Assembly: GCF_003854895.1 (NCBI RefSeq)
Contig: NZ_CP033966.1
Span: 3,348,001-3,412,000 of the forward strand
Direction: 5' to 3'
DNA from: Pigmentiphaga sp. H8
Lineage (GTDB): Bacteria; Pseudomonadota; Gammaproteobacteria; Burkholderiales; Burkholderiaceae_B
Length of the DNA: 64,000 nucleotides
Positions 56,107 through 64,000 of the stretch are shown here, in pieces (position 1 is the first letter of the stretch; the number at the start of each line of letters is the position of its first letter). The translations under genes were made by a program, and so were the position numbers. The notes below the pieces were generated by a model. That model saw nothing but the letters and a program-made list of their open reading frames with translations, had not been told where the DNA came from and did not search any database.

Positions 56107-57640
56107 GGAGAAGGAATTGAAAGCCGACGCCTATCGCGACTTATCGGATGCGCAGCCCCTCCTTTCCCTGGCCGCCCGAGTGGACGTTGCCCACACGGCC
56201 GTGCTGGTGATCGACATGCAGAACGATTTCTGCGCCCCCGGCGGCTATGTCGAGCGCGTCATCGGCAAGGACACCGCGGCGTGCTGCGCCATCGTGCCCC
56301 CGCTCCAGGCCCTGATCGACGCCGCGCGCGAACATGGCATCCCGGTCTTCTGGCTGCGCGCCTGCTACCGGCCCGACCTGCTGCCCGCGTCCATGCGCAC
56401 CAAGCTGGCCGAGCAAGGCATCACCGACGTCTGCTGCGATCGCGATACGTGGGGCTACGACTGGTACGGCGTCCAGCCGCTGTCCGGCGAACCGGTGCTG
56501 GAGAAAAACAGCTACGACGGCTTCGTCGGCACTACCCTCGAACACGAACTGCGCGCCCGCGGCATCCGTACACTGGTTTTCGCGGGCGTCCAGACCAACA
56601 TCTGCGTCGAAGCCACGCTGCGTCATGCGAACGCGCTGGGCTTCCACTGCGTCGTGCCCGAGGATTGCGTGGCATCGCACACGCAACCCGCGCACGAGGC
56701 CACGCTGAACAACGTCCGCTTCCTGCTGGGCGACGTCACCCGCCTGGACACGCTCGCGTCCCACTGGCGGGCCTCGCCGCCGCGCGTCTACCTGAACTAC
56801 ACGCAGGAGGAGCTGGATCGCGCCTACGACCAGCGAGCCTGGGCCGACAACCGGGACGCCATGCTGGCCTGGTACGCGCAGGCCAGCGCCAGCGCCCGCG
56901 AGCAATACCCGCACCACCGGCACGTTCCCTATGGCCCGGGCCCCCACGAGACGCTGGACATCTTTCCGGCGCAGCGGCAAGGCGCGCCCATCCACGTCCA
57001 CGTGCACGGCGGCGGCTGGCGCAATCTGAGCAAGGACGACGAATCCTTCCTGGCGCGCACGCTCGTCCCCGCGGGCGGCGTGCTGGTGGTGCTGGATTTT
57101 TCGCTGATTCCCGAGGTGCGCCTGCCCGACATGATCGCCCAGACCCGCCGTGCGCTGGCCTGGGTCCACGCCAAGGCGTCGCGCTTCGGCGGCGACCCCG
57201 GACGCATCCACCTGTCGGGCCACTCGTCCGGCGCTCATATGGCCGCGGTTCTGGCGACCACGGACTGGGAATCCCTGCACCTGCCCGCCGACCTGATCAA
57301 GAGCGCGCTGCTGATCAGCGGCATGTACGACCTGCATCCCGTGATGCTCAGCGCCCGCAGCGGCTACGTCGAACTCCAGCCGGACGAGATCGAGCGCTAC
57401 AGCCCGATCCGGCACCTGTCACGCCTGCGCTGTCCGGCCGTGGTCGCGATCGGCGACCGGGAAAGCCCGGAATTCCAGCGGCAGGCGCGGGACTTCGTCC
57501 GCGCCGCGCAGGAACAGGACAGGCAGGTGGAGCTGATGCTGCTGCCCGCCACCAACCACTACGAAATCGTGACCCGGTTGAACGACCCCGGCTCTGCCCT
57601 TTCCCAGGCCGCGCTGCGGCTCATGGGCCTGCCGGGTTGA
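56105..57640 (+). CDS. Fused cysteine hydrolase (isochorismatase-like) and alpha/beta hydrolase
   Basis: This 511-aa fusion has two complete enzymes. Residues 28-215 form an isochorismatase-like cysteine hydrolase with D37 (IDMQNDF), K134 (EKNSYDG) and C167 (QTNICVEAT), the catalytic set of amidases such as maleamate amidase and RutB. Residues 270-510 form an alpha/beta hydrolase of the kynurenine-formamidase/esterase type with HGGGW (301-305), S374 (GHSSG) and H485 (TNHYE). The C-terminal half is paralogous to the separate hydrolase at 60971. The two activities may act in sequence on one substrate, e.g. deformylation then deamidation; the substrate is unknown. ATG 56105 follows an AT-rich leader with no clear ribosome site. 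Confidence 0.88.
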   Translation: MEKELKADAYRDLSDAQPLLSLAARVDVAHTAVLVIDMQNDFCAPGGYVERVIGKDTAACCAIVPPLQALIDAAREHGIPVFWLRACYRPDLLPASMRTKLAEQGITDVCCDRDTWGYDWYGVQPLSGEPVLEKNSYDGFVGTTLEHELRARGIRTLVFAGVQTNICVEATLRHANALGFHCVVPEDCVASHTQPAHEATLNNVRFLLGDVTRLDTLASHWRASPPRVYLNYTQEELDRAYDQRAWADNRDAMLAWYAQASASAREQYPHHRHVPYGPGPHETLDIFPAQRQGAPIHVHVHGGGWRNLSKDDESFLARTLVPAGGVLVVLDFSLIPEVRLPDMIAQTRRALAWVHAKASRFGGDPGRIHLSGHSSGAHMAAVLATTDWESLHLPADLIKSALLISGMYDLHPVMLSARSGYVELQPDEIERYSPIRHLSRLRCPAVVAIGDRESPEFQRQARDFVRAAQEQDRQVELMLLPATNHYEIVTRLNDPGSALSQAALRLMGLPG

Positions 57641-57729
57641 TTGTCGCCATCGCCAAAGGAGGATCTTGCCCGCCCCACTGATTCAGTAGCCCCTGCTGCT
57701 TTCCCCATCATTACGTGAAAGGACTGAAC

Positions 57730-58887
57730 ATGCTTGAAGGATTCAAGATTTATGACGCAGATGCCCACGTTCTAATGACCCCGGAAATGTGGGAAACCCT
57801 TCCCAAACAGTATTGGCTGCGGCGTCCGCGGCCGGTCAAATTCGGCGACGGCCATGAACTCGGCAATTGGGGTACGGCGTGGCTGGTCGACGGCCGCATC
57901 GAACCGCATCCGTTCGGACCCGGCACCCATGCCGCCAATACCCCTGGCATGGTGCTGGAGGAATACGGCGCCAACCGCGCGCGCGCCGGCGACTTCACCG
58001 CATTCTCCCTGCCCGTCGGCTGTGTCACGCTGGGCGACGTCGCCGACCGCCTCACCGCGATGGACAAGCTGGGCATCGACGTCCAGGTCCTGTTCCCCAG
58101 CACGGTCTACGCGACCATCGCCGCGGACGCCACGCTGGAAGGCGAACTCTTCCGCGCCTACAACCGCTACATCGGCACGCGCTGCCGGGACGCCGCCAAG
58201 CGCCTGCGCTGGGTCGGCCTGCTGCCCATGCGGGACGCCGAGCAGGCCCGGCTGGCCATGAAAGAAATGATCGCCATGGGCGCGGCCGCCGCCGTGGTGT
58301 TCGGGACCGTGGGCGACCGCATGCTGTCGCACCCGAGCTTCGAGCCGATCTGGAACGAGTTCTCGCGCACCGGGCTGCCGCTGTGCGTGCACATGGCCAT
58401 GAGCTTCCCGCCGCTGGCGCAATTGTGCGAGTCGATCCAGGACGCCAACATGATCGGCAAGGCCATGCCCGCGCAACTGGCCTTCATGGCCATGGCCGGC
58501 CACGGCATGCTGGACAAGTACCCCAGCCTGAAGGTCGCGTTCCTGGAGTTCGGCGGCGAATGGATCTTCTATTCGGTGGGGCGCATGAAGCAATACGCCG
58601 AAGTCAACAAGGGCCGAATGGCCGATCCCAGCATGCTGCCCAAGAGTGAAGTGGACGACCTGGTGAAATCGGGACGCATCTACCTGGGCCCCGAATCCAG
58701 CGACGCCATGCTGGCGCACGAACTCAAGCTGCTGGGCGATGGCCAGCTTCTTTATTCCTCGGACTTTCCCCATGGCGAAGGGCGGGACAACGCCGCGATG
58801 GAGATCATCGAACGCCAGGATCTCACCAAGGAGCAGAAGCGCAAGTTCCTTTACGACAACGCGGCCAACTTCTACGGCGAACCCTGA
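57730..58887 (+). CDS. Amidohydrolase 2 family protein (ACMSD-like TIM barrel)
   Basis: Metal-dependent hydrolase or decarboxylase of the amidohydrolase-2 family, which includes ACMSD and gamma-resorcylate decarboxylase. It has 385 aa. The metal motif DADAH (D11, H13) is followed by VHMAM and the conserved SSDFPHGE near the C-terminus. ATG 57730 has AAGGA 7 nt upstream; a GTG at 57715 is less likely. It lies in the catabolic operon; substrate unknown. Confidence 0.88.
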   Translation: MLEGFKIYDADAHVLMTPEMWETLPKQYWLRRPRPVKFGDGHELGNWGTAWLVDGRIEPHPFGPGTHAANTPGMVLEEYGANRARAGDFTAFSLPVGCVTLGDVADRLTAMDKLGIDVQVLFPSTVYATIAADATLEGELFRAYNRYIGTRCRDAAKRLRWVGLLPMRDAEQARLAMKEMIAMGAAAAVVFGTVGDRMLSHPSFEPIWNEFSRTGLPLCVHMAMSFPPLAQLCESIQDANMIGKAMPAQLAFMAMAGHGMLDKYPSLKVAFLEFGGEWIFYSVGRMKQYAEVNKGRMADPSMLPKSEVDDLVKSGRIYLGPESSDAMLAHELKLLGDGQLLYSSDFPHGEGRDNAAMEIIERQDLTKEQKRKFLYDNAANFYGEP

Positions 58888-58978
58888 TACACGAAGCGAC
58901 AAGCGGCGGCGCGCCGTCAGGCATGGGGCCTGCGGCGCGCCCACCGGTAAGGAGAAACGTCACTCCAGGAGAGATTCC

Positions 58979-59962
58979 ATGAAGCCGTTCCACCATCGCC
59001 TTGCCCGATATTCCCTGCTACTGCTGCCCCTGGCCGCCCATGGCGCAGCCTGGGCCCAGAGCAATGCCTACCCTTCCCGGCCCATACGCATCGTGAATCC
59101 CTATGGGGCGGGCGGGCTGGGAGACGTCAGCTTCCGCCTGATCGCGCCGCTGATGGAGAAACAGCTCGGTCAACCGCTCGTCATCGAGAACAAGCCCGGG
59201 GCCTCCGGCAACCTGGGCGCCGCGGACGTGGCGCGCGCCGCCCCGGACGGCTACACGCTGCTGCTGGGGGCAGTGAACAACTTCGCGACCAACCAGTACC
59301 TCTATCGCGACATGGGTTTCGATCCGCTGACCGCGTTCGACCCCATCGCGCTGATCAGCAATGCGCCCACGATCGTCGTCGTCAATCCCGCCATACCGGC
59401 CCGCAGCCTGCGCGAACTGGCCGCCTATGCGAAAGAGCGGCCGGGCAAGGTGAACTTCGGTTCGCCCGGCATCGGCACCCCGCCTCATCTCGCGGCCGAA
59501 TACTTCGCCAACCTGGCCAACGTCTCGATGACCCACGTGCCGTTCAACGGCTCGCCCCCCGTCGTGCTGGCCTTGCTGCGCAACGACGTGAACGTGGCCT
59601 TCTACACCGCGGGTCCCATCGCAGGTCCGCTCAAGGCCGGCACCATCCAGCCCATCGCGGTCGCGGCCAACGAGCGGCTCGACATCCTGCCCAACGTGCC
59701 GACCACCGCGGAAGCGGGCTACGGCGCCCTGCAGACGGGCAGCTGGATAGGCCTGGCCGCGCCCAAGGGAACGGACCCGGCCATACTGGACAAGCTCAAC
59801 GCCGCCGTACGGCAGGCGCTGGCCGATCCGGAGGTGCGCAGGCGCTATGCGGACATGGGCATGCTGACCGGCAACACCAGCCGCGCGCAGTTCTCGTCGC
59901 TGATCGACGCCGAGGCCACCCGGTGGAAGAAGGTGATCGCCGACGCGGGGATCGCGAAATGA
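58979..59962 (+). CDS. Bug-family (TctC-like) periplasmic solute receptor
   Basis: Solute receptor of the Bug/TctC family, which binds carboxylates and similar ligands, abundant in Bordetella. It has 327 aa, signal peptide ending AWAQ (24-27). Family segments NPYGAGGLGDVSFR and ENKPGASGNLGA are present. No TctA or TctB membrane genes lie nearby, as is common for Bug proteins. AGGAGAG ribosome site before ATG 58979. Its ligand is likely a compound of this pathway. Confidence 0.92.
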   Translation: MKPFHHRLARYSLLLLPLAAHGAAWAQSNAYPSRPIRIVNPYGAGGLGDVSFRLIAPLMEKQLGQPLVIENKPGASGNLGAADVARAAPDGYTLLLGAVNNFATNQYLYRDMGFDPLTAFDPIALISNAPTIVVVNPAIPARSLRELAAYAKERPGKVNFGSPGIGTPPHLAAEYFANLANVSMTHVPFNGSPPVVLALLRNDVNVAFYTAGPIAGPLKAGTIQPIAVAANERLDILPNVPTTAEAGYGALQTGSWIGLAAPKGTDPAILDKLNAAVRQALADPEVRRRYADMGMLTGNTSRAQFSSLIDAEATRWKKVIADAGIAK

Positions 59963-59981
59963 TCCTGGCCGCGCCCCGACC

Positions 59982-60974
59982 ATGCTGACGCTGACGCTTG
60001 CCTGCGCCGCCTATGACCGGACGCGGCCGCTGATCGACGGACGGGTCGCCATCGAGGGCGTCGTCCTTCAGGCGACGACGCTGCACCCCGAGGCCGCCTT
60101 CGCGCGCGCGAAGGCGGCCGAGTTCGACCTGACCGAGCTGTCCTTGAGCGGCTACCTGCGGTCGCTGGAGGCCGGGAACCCGCCCTATGTCGCGCTGCCG
60201 GTCTTTCCTTCTCGCGCCTTCCGGCACGGCGGCATCTACGTGCACGCGGGCAAGGGCATCCGGTCCCCTTCCGACCTGCGCGGCAGGATCATCGGAACGC
60301 CGGACTACAAGACGACGGCCAATGTCTGGATCCGGGCCTTCCTGGCCCACGACCACGGCGTCCAGCCTCACGAGATACAGTGGGTGGAAGCCCCCATGGA
60401 GGCCGGCGAACCCGGCCCGGCCGCCGCCACCGCCGTACCGGGAGTCTCCATCCTCGCCCCGCCGGACCAGGACTTGGCCGGCATGCTGGCGCGCGGGGAG
60501 ATCGATGCGGTCATCGGCGCCAAGGTGCCATCCAGCTTCGGCGCCGGACAGGACGCCGTGGTCCGGTTGTTCCCGGACCATCAACGGGTCGAGCAGGCGT
60601 ACTACCGGCGCACCGGCTTCTTTCCCATCATGCATCTGCTGGGCCTGCGGCGCGAGCTGCACGAGCGCCATCCGTGGCTGGCCCAGGCGGTCTGCCACGG
60701 CTTCGAGGCCGCCCGGCGCATGGCGCTGCAGGACATCCGGGACGTCTGCCAGCTGGCCGCCACCCTGCCCTGGGTCACGGCGGAATACCAGCGCACCGTG
60801 GACCTGATGGGCGAGGACTACTGGCCCTACGGCCTGGACGCCAACCAGGAGGTGCTCCAGGCCTTCGCGCTCTACCACTTCCAGCAAGGCTTGTCCGGCC
60901 GGCTGCACGCCCCCCGCGATTGGCTTGCGCCCACGGATTTTTCTTCGAACCGCATCACCACGAGATCCGCATGA
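59982..60974 (+). CDS. 4,5-dihydroxyphthalate-decarboxylase-like protein
   Basis: This 330-aa protein matches the 4,5-dihydroxyphthalate decarboxylase family of phthalate degradation, which shares the fold of ABC-type periplasmic receptors. Seen are the start LTLACAAYDRTRPLIDGRV, the central PVFPSRAFRHGGIYV, and TGFFPIMHLLGLR. There is no signal peptide, which supports a cytoplasmic enzyme rather than a receptor. The decarboxylase assignment is by likeness; the true substrate may differ. It couples to the hydrolase gene behind it by ATGA. Confidence 0.8.
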   Translation: MLTLTLACAAYDRTRPLIDGRVAIEGVVLQATTLHPEAAFARAKAAEFDLTELSLSGYLRSLEAGNPPYVALPVFPSRAFRHGGIYVHAGKGIRSPSDLRGRIIGTPDYKTTANVWIRAFLAHDHGVQPHEIQWVEAPMEAGEPGPAAATAVPGVSILAPPDQDLAGMLARGEIDAVIGAKVPSSFGAGQDAVVRLFPDHQRVEQAYYRRTGFFPIMHLLGLRRELHERHPWLAQAVCHGFEAARRMALQDIRDVCQLAATLPWVTAEYQRTVDLMGEDYWPYGLDANQEVLQAFALYHFQQGLSGRLHAPRDWLAPTDFSSNRITTRSA

Positions 60975-61834
60975 ACGAACGCCCCGCACCCTACGACATC
61001 GAGGCCACGGTCCCCGATTTCCGCACCCACCTGCAACGCTACGCCGAGGCCAGCCGGCTCACGCGCGAGCAACGGCCGACCCGGCTCGACCTCGCCTACG
61101 GCGAGGGGGCCGCGCAAACGCTGGACGTCTATCTGGCGGACGCGCCCCACGCCCCCGTGGTGATCTACCTGCACGGCGGCGCCTGGAAAGGCTCGAGCAA
61201 GTCGGACCGCGGCTTTCCCGCCCATACCTTCGGGCCGGCGGGCGCCATCTGGCTCTCCATGGAATACCCCCTGGCGCCCGCGGCCAGCGTGGACGACATG
61301 GTCGCGTCCGTACGCCAGGGCGTGGCGTGGGTCCATCGCCATGCGGCCTCGTTCGGCGGCGACCCCGACCGCATCTTTCTTTGCGGCAACTCCGCGGGCG
61401 GCCACCTGGCCGGCATGGCTGCCGCCACCGATTGGGCCGGACAGGGTCTGCCGGCCGATCTCGTCAAGGGCGTCACGACGGTCAGCGGGATCTTCGACAT
61501 GCGGCCCATGGCGCAGTCGCTGATGAACGAATGGCTGCGCCTGGACGCGGAAAGCGCCGCGCGCAACAGTCCCCTGCTGCACCTGCCCCGCGCCGCCTGC
61601 CCCCTGGTCTGCGCGGTGGGTGAAAAGGAGTTGCCCGAATTCGTCGAGCAGTCCGCCGGCTATGCGCGCGCATGGGCCGCCGCGGGCGCCCCCTCGCGCT
61701 TCCTGCCCATGAAAGGCCACGACCACTTTTCCATCATCGACGAACTGAACCGGCCCGACGGCCCGCTGGTGGCGGCGATGTTCGAGCAGATCGGCCTTCG
61801 CAACCGCGGCGCCACGGCCCGCGCCCACACATGA
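60971..61834 (+). CDS. Alpha/beta hydrolase (kynurenine-formamidase-like)
   Basis: Cytoplasmic hydrolase of 287 aa with HGGAW (68-72), nucleophile S141 (GNSAGG) and H252 (GHDHF). It is paralogous to the C-terminal half of the fused enzyme at 56105: both share FGGDP, the nucleophile elbow, TDW and LPADL segments at equal spacing. Probably an arylformamidase or carboxylesterase. The longer open frame upstream is a shadow of the preceding gene. Confidence 0.88.
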   Translation: MNERPAPYDIEATVPDFRTHLQRYAEASRLTREQRPTRLDLAYGEGAAQTLDVYLADAPHAPVVIYLHGGAWKGSSKSDRGFPAHTFGPAGAIWLSMEYPLAPAASVDDMVASVRQGVAWVHRHAASFGGDPDRIFLCGNSAGGHLAGMAAATDWAGQGLPADLVKGVTTVSGIFDMRPMAQSLMNEWLRLDAESAARNSPLLHLPRAACPLVCAVGEKELPEFVEQSAGYARAWAAAGAPSRFLPMKGHDHFSIIDELNRPDGPLVAAMFEQIGLRNRGATARAHT

Positions 61835-61851
61835 AAGGAGTAGCCCGAATC

Positions 61852-63015
61852 ATGAAACCGCGTCTTCGCTCTTGCCTTGCATCGTGCGCCCTGGCCGTCG
61901 CGGCCGCGCATACGCCCACGCATGCCGACGAAAAGCCCTTGAAGATCGGCGTCGTCACCGAGTTCTCCGGCACCTATGCCTCCGCCGGGCAGTCCATCGA
62001 AAGCGCGATGCGCGCCTACATGAAGCTCAACGGCGACACCGTGGCCGGCCGCAAGGTCGAACTCATCCTGCGCGACACCGGCGGCATCTCGCCCGAGAAC
62101 GCGCGCCGCTACGCGCAGGAGCTCGTCACGCGCGACAAGGTCGATGCGCTGGTGGGCTTCAACTTCACCCCCAATGCCCTGGCCGCGGCGCCCATCGCCA
62201 CCGCGGCCAAGACGCCGATGATCGCGCTCGCGGCCACCGCCATCGTCACCGAGAAGTCACCCTATATCGTGCGCACGGCGTTCACGCTCGGACAGACCTC
62301 CGCGCCCATGGCCACGTGGGCGGCCAAGAACGGCATCAAGCGCGTGTTCTCGCTCGTGTCCGACTACGGCCCCGGCCACGACGCGGCCCAGGCCTTCAAG
62401 GACGCGTTCACCGCAGCCGGCGGCCAGATGGCGGGCGAGATACGCATGCCCGTCAGCGGCATGGAGTTCGCACCGTTCCTGCAGCGGGCGCGCGATGCGC
62501 GCGCCGACGCCATCTTCGTGTTCGTACCGGGCAGCGAAGCCGCCATTGCCTTCATGAAGGCCTACAACGAACGCGGCTTCAAGCAGGCCGGCATTCGCCT
62601 GATCGGCACCGGCGACCTGGTCGACGACGATTCGCTGCCGGCCATCGGCGACGTCGCGCTGGACACCGTCACCGCGCACCACTACTCGGCCGCGCACGAC
62701 TCCGACCTGAACCGCGCCTTCGTCAAGGCGGTCCAGGCCCAGGGACGCAAGCGGCCCAATTTCATCGGGGTGGGCGCGTATGACGCCATGGCCGTCATCT
62801 ACGCCGCGGCCAAGAAAACGGGCGGCGATACCGACGGCGACAAGCTCATCGCGGCGATGAAGGGGCTCAAGCTCGACAGTCCGCGCGGCCCGATCTCGAT
62901 CGACCCCGCCACGCGCGACATCGTGCAGGACATCTACATCCGCAAGGTCCAGAAGGTCGGAGGCGAGCTCTACAACGTCGAGTTCGACAAAATCGAGGCC
63001 GTCAAGGCCCGCTAA
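61852..63015 (+). CDS. Branched-chain-amino-acid-type ABC receptor
   Basis: Periplasmic receptor of the Leu/Ile/Val (LivJ/K) family, which in betaproteobacteria often binds aromatic acids or amides instead. It has 387 aa; signal peptide cleaved near THA (about 23-25). The segment KIGVVTEFSGTYASAGQ is typical. ATG 61852 follows AAAGGAG at about 11 nt; an ATG at 61831 has no ribosome site and overlaps the preceding stop. The permease genes follow. Confidence 0.9.
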   Translation: MKPRLRSCLASCALAVAAAHTPTHADEKPLKIGVVTEFSGTYASAGQSIESAMRAYMKLNGDTVAGRKVELILRDTGGISPENARRYAQELVTRDKVDALVGFNFTPNALAAAPIATAAKTPMIALAATAIVTEKSPYIVRTAFTLGQTSAPMATWAAKNGIKRVFSLVSDYGPGHDAAQAFKDAFTAAGGQMAGEIRMPVSGMEFAPFLQRARDARADAIFVFVPGSEAAIAFMKAYNERGFKQAGIRLIGTGDLVDDDSLPAIGDVALDTVTAHHYSAAHDSDLNRAFVKAVQAQGRKRPNFIGVGAYDAMAVIYAAAKKTGGDTDGDKLIAAMKGLKLDSPRGPISIDPATRDIVQDIYIRKVQKVGGELYNVEFDKIEAVKAR

Positions 63016-63029
63016 CCAAAGGAGTCTGC

Positions 63030-63911
63030 ATGCTGACCGATTTCGTCGGCGTGATCATCGATGGGACGTCGTACGGCGCCATGCTGTTCGTGATCGCGCT
63101 CGGCTTGTCCATCACGCTGGGATTGATGGGTTTCGTCAATCTCGCGCACACCGCCGTCGCCATGTTCGGCGGCTATTTCCTCGTCACGCTGGTCAATCAG
63201 CTTGCCTGGCCGTTCTTCGTGTCGGTGGCCGTGGTCGTCGTGGTGATCGCCCTGGCCAGCCTCGTGCTGGAACGCGTGGTCTATGCGCCCTTCTATCGCG
63301 CGACGGCGCTCGACCAGAGCCTCCTGACCTTCGGGCTCATGCTGATGGCCGGCGGCATCGTCCACTATTTCTGGGGGTCGTCGCAGCAAGCGGTGCGGGT
63401 GCCCGAGTACCTCGAGGGCCGCTGGTACCTGGGCGACCTGAGCATCTCCAAGTATCGGTTGATGCTGCTCGGCACGGGCATGGCCCTGCTTGCCCTGCTG
63501 AACTGGGGGCTCGACTCGACGCGCCTGGGCGCGATGATCCGCGCCTCGGTCGACAACCAGCGCATCGCGGCCTCGATGGGCATCCCGGTCAAGCGCGTAT
63601 TCATGATCGCCTTCGCGATCGGCAGCGGGCTCGCCGCGCTGGGGGGCGCGCTCGGGGCCGAGGTGCTGGGCCTGGATCCGGCCTTCGCCACGCGCACGCT
63701 GGTGCTGTGCCTGCTGGTGGTGGTGCTGGGCGGCGCCGGCTCGGTCAACGGCACCTTCTTCGCCGCCATGCTGCTGGGCATCTGCGACATCGGCAGCAAA
63801 TACTACGTTCCCGAGTTCGGCGCCTTCATGATCTACGTGCTGATGGCGGTGGTCCTGCTGTACCGGCCGCAAGGCCTCTACAGCCTCGTCGCGCGCAGGA
63901 GGGCCGCATGA
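63030..63911 (+). CDS. livH: Branched-chain-amino-acid-type ABC permease LivH
   Basis: Inner-membrane permease of 293 aa with about eight hydrophobic segments. The start region with GFVNLAHTAVAMFGGY and the conserved GAGSVNGTFFAAM near the end are typical of LivH. It lies 14 bp behind the receptor and overlaps livM by 4 bp. Confidence 0.93.
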   Translation: MLTDFVGVIIDGTSYGAMLFVIALGLSITLGLMGFVNLAHTAVAMFGGYFLVTLVNQLAWPFFVSVAVVVVVIALASLVLERVVYAPFYRATALDQSLLTFGLMLMAGGIVHYFWGSSQQAVRVPEYLEGRWYLGDLSISKYRLMLLGTGMALLALLNWGLDSTRLGAMIRASVDNQRIAASMGIPVKRVFMIAFAIGSGLAALGGALGAEVLGLDPAFATRTLVLCLLVVVLGGAGSVNGTFFAAMLLGICDIGSKYYVPEFGAFMIYVLMAVVLLYRPQGLYSLVARRRAA

Positions 63912-64000
63912 ACGGCAACCCGCTGCGTCCATTGCTGGACCGCTCGCGCTGGCGCGCGCCCGAACTCGTATTCTGGGCGCTCATCATCGCCGCGTTCTTC
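63908..64000 (+). CDS. livM: LivM-type ABC permease (partial, 3' end outside window)
   Basis: Only the first 31 codons are present (MNGNPLRPLLDRSRW, then a hydrophobic stretch ending at the window edge). The ATG overlaps the livH stop (ATGA). Order after receptor and livH, plus a hydrophobic N-terminus, supports the second permease; the ATPases livG and livF should follow outside. Confidence 0.75.
   Translation, partial: MNGNPLRPLLDRSRWRAPELVFWALIIAAFF

Noticed and set aside
59982..60974. Periplasmic solute-binding protein
   Set aside because: The fold is related, but there is no signal peptide and the sequence follows the dihydroxyphthalate decarboxylase pattern.
55269..64000. Genomic island or prophage
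   Set aside because: No integrase, tRNA target, direct end repeats or phage genes are visible; base use resembles the rest of the window apart from the AT-rich promoter.

Overview
The window is a 64 kb piece of a GC-rich chromosome from a betaproteobacterium of the Alcaligenaceae, most likely Bordetella or a close relative such as Achromobacter. This rests on three things: the gene order (rpoE-mucA-mucB-mucD-lepA-lepB; fabF-acpP-fabG-fabD-fabH-plsX-rpmF-yceD; leuC-leuD-leuB-asd-fimV-truA-trpF-trpB-trpA-accD), a Bug-type solute receptor of the kind that is very numerous in Bordetella, and a pagL gene. Species cannot be fixed from the sequence alone. No tRNA, rRNA, insertion sequence, prophage or CRISPR array was seen.

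Layout. Bases 1-14046 (minus strand) hold two housekeeping blocks: envelope stress and secretion (lepB, lepA, mucD, mucB, mucA, rpoE), then fatty-acid and phospholipid synthesis (fabF to plsX) with rpmF and a YceD-like protein. Bases 14222-21208 (plus) hold maf, an RsmI-like methylase and an accessory module: a FAD flavoprotein, a two-cluster ferredoxin and a sulfonate/NitT/TauT-type ABC importer with two different permeases. Bases 21249-24013 (minus) carry sppA, a HAD phosphatase and rluC. rne follows on the plus strand after a leader of about 700 nt. Bases 27949-35181 are a signalling island: a triple-receiver hybrid histidine kinase, CheR, a receiver-less CheB, a receiver-GGDEF cyclase and a convergent EAL protein. 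Next come an orphan pair of cellulose genes (BcsR/BcsP-like and bcsQ) and moaA.

Bases 38326-54385 are mostly minus-strand biosynthesis: pagL, accD, trpA, trpB, trpF, truA, fimV, asd, leuB, leuD, leuC, an M48 lipoprotein protease and aroC. A plus-strand tannase/feruloyl-esterase-family lipoprotein lies between trpF and truA and breaks the usual operon. After a CBS-domain gene, bases 55269-64000 form a catabolic locus: a divergent GntR/FCD regulator, a fused cysteine hydrolase-alpha/beta hydrolase, an amidohydrolase, a Bug receptor, a 4,5-dihydroxyphthalate-decarboxylase-like protein, a second alpha/beta hydrolase, and a branched-chain-amino-acid-type ABC importer cut by the right edge.

A family of roughly 80-bp GC-rich intergenic repeats recurs at least seven times, often directly behind a stop codon and twice as an inverted pair. 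The strongest candidates for something undescribed are the catabolic locus with its fused two-step hydrolase, the flavoprotein/ferredoxin/ABC module, and the repeat family including a structured insert at 54531-54574.
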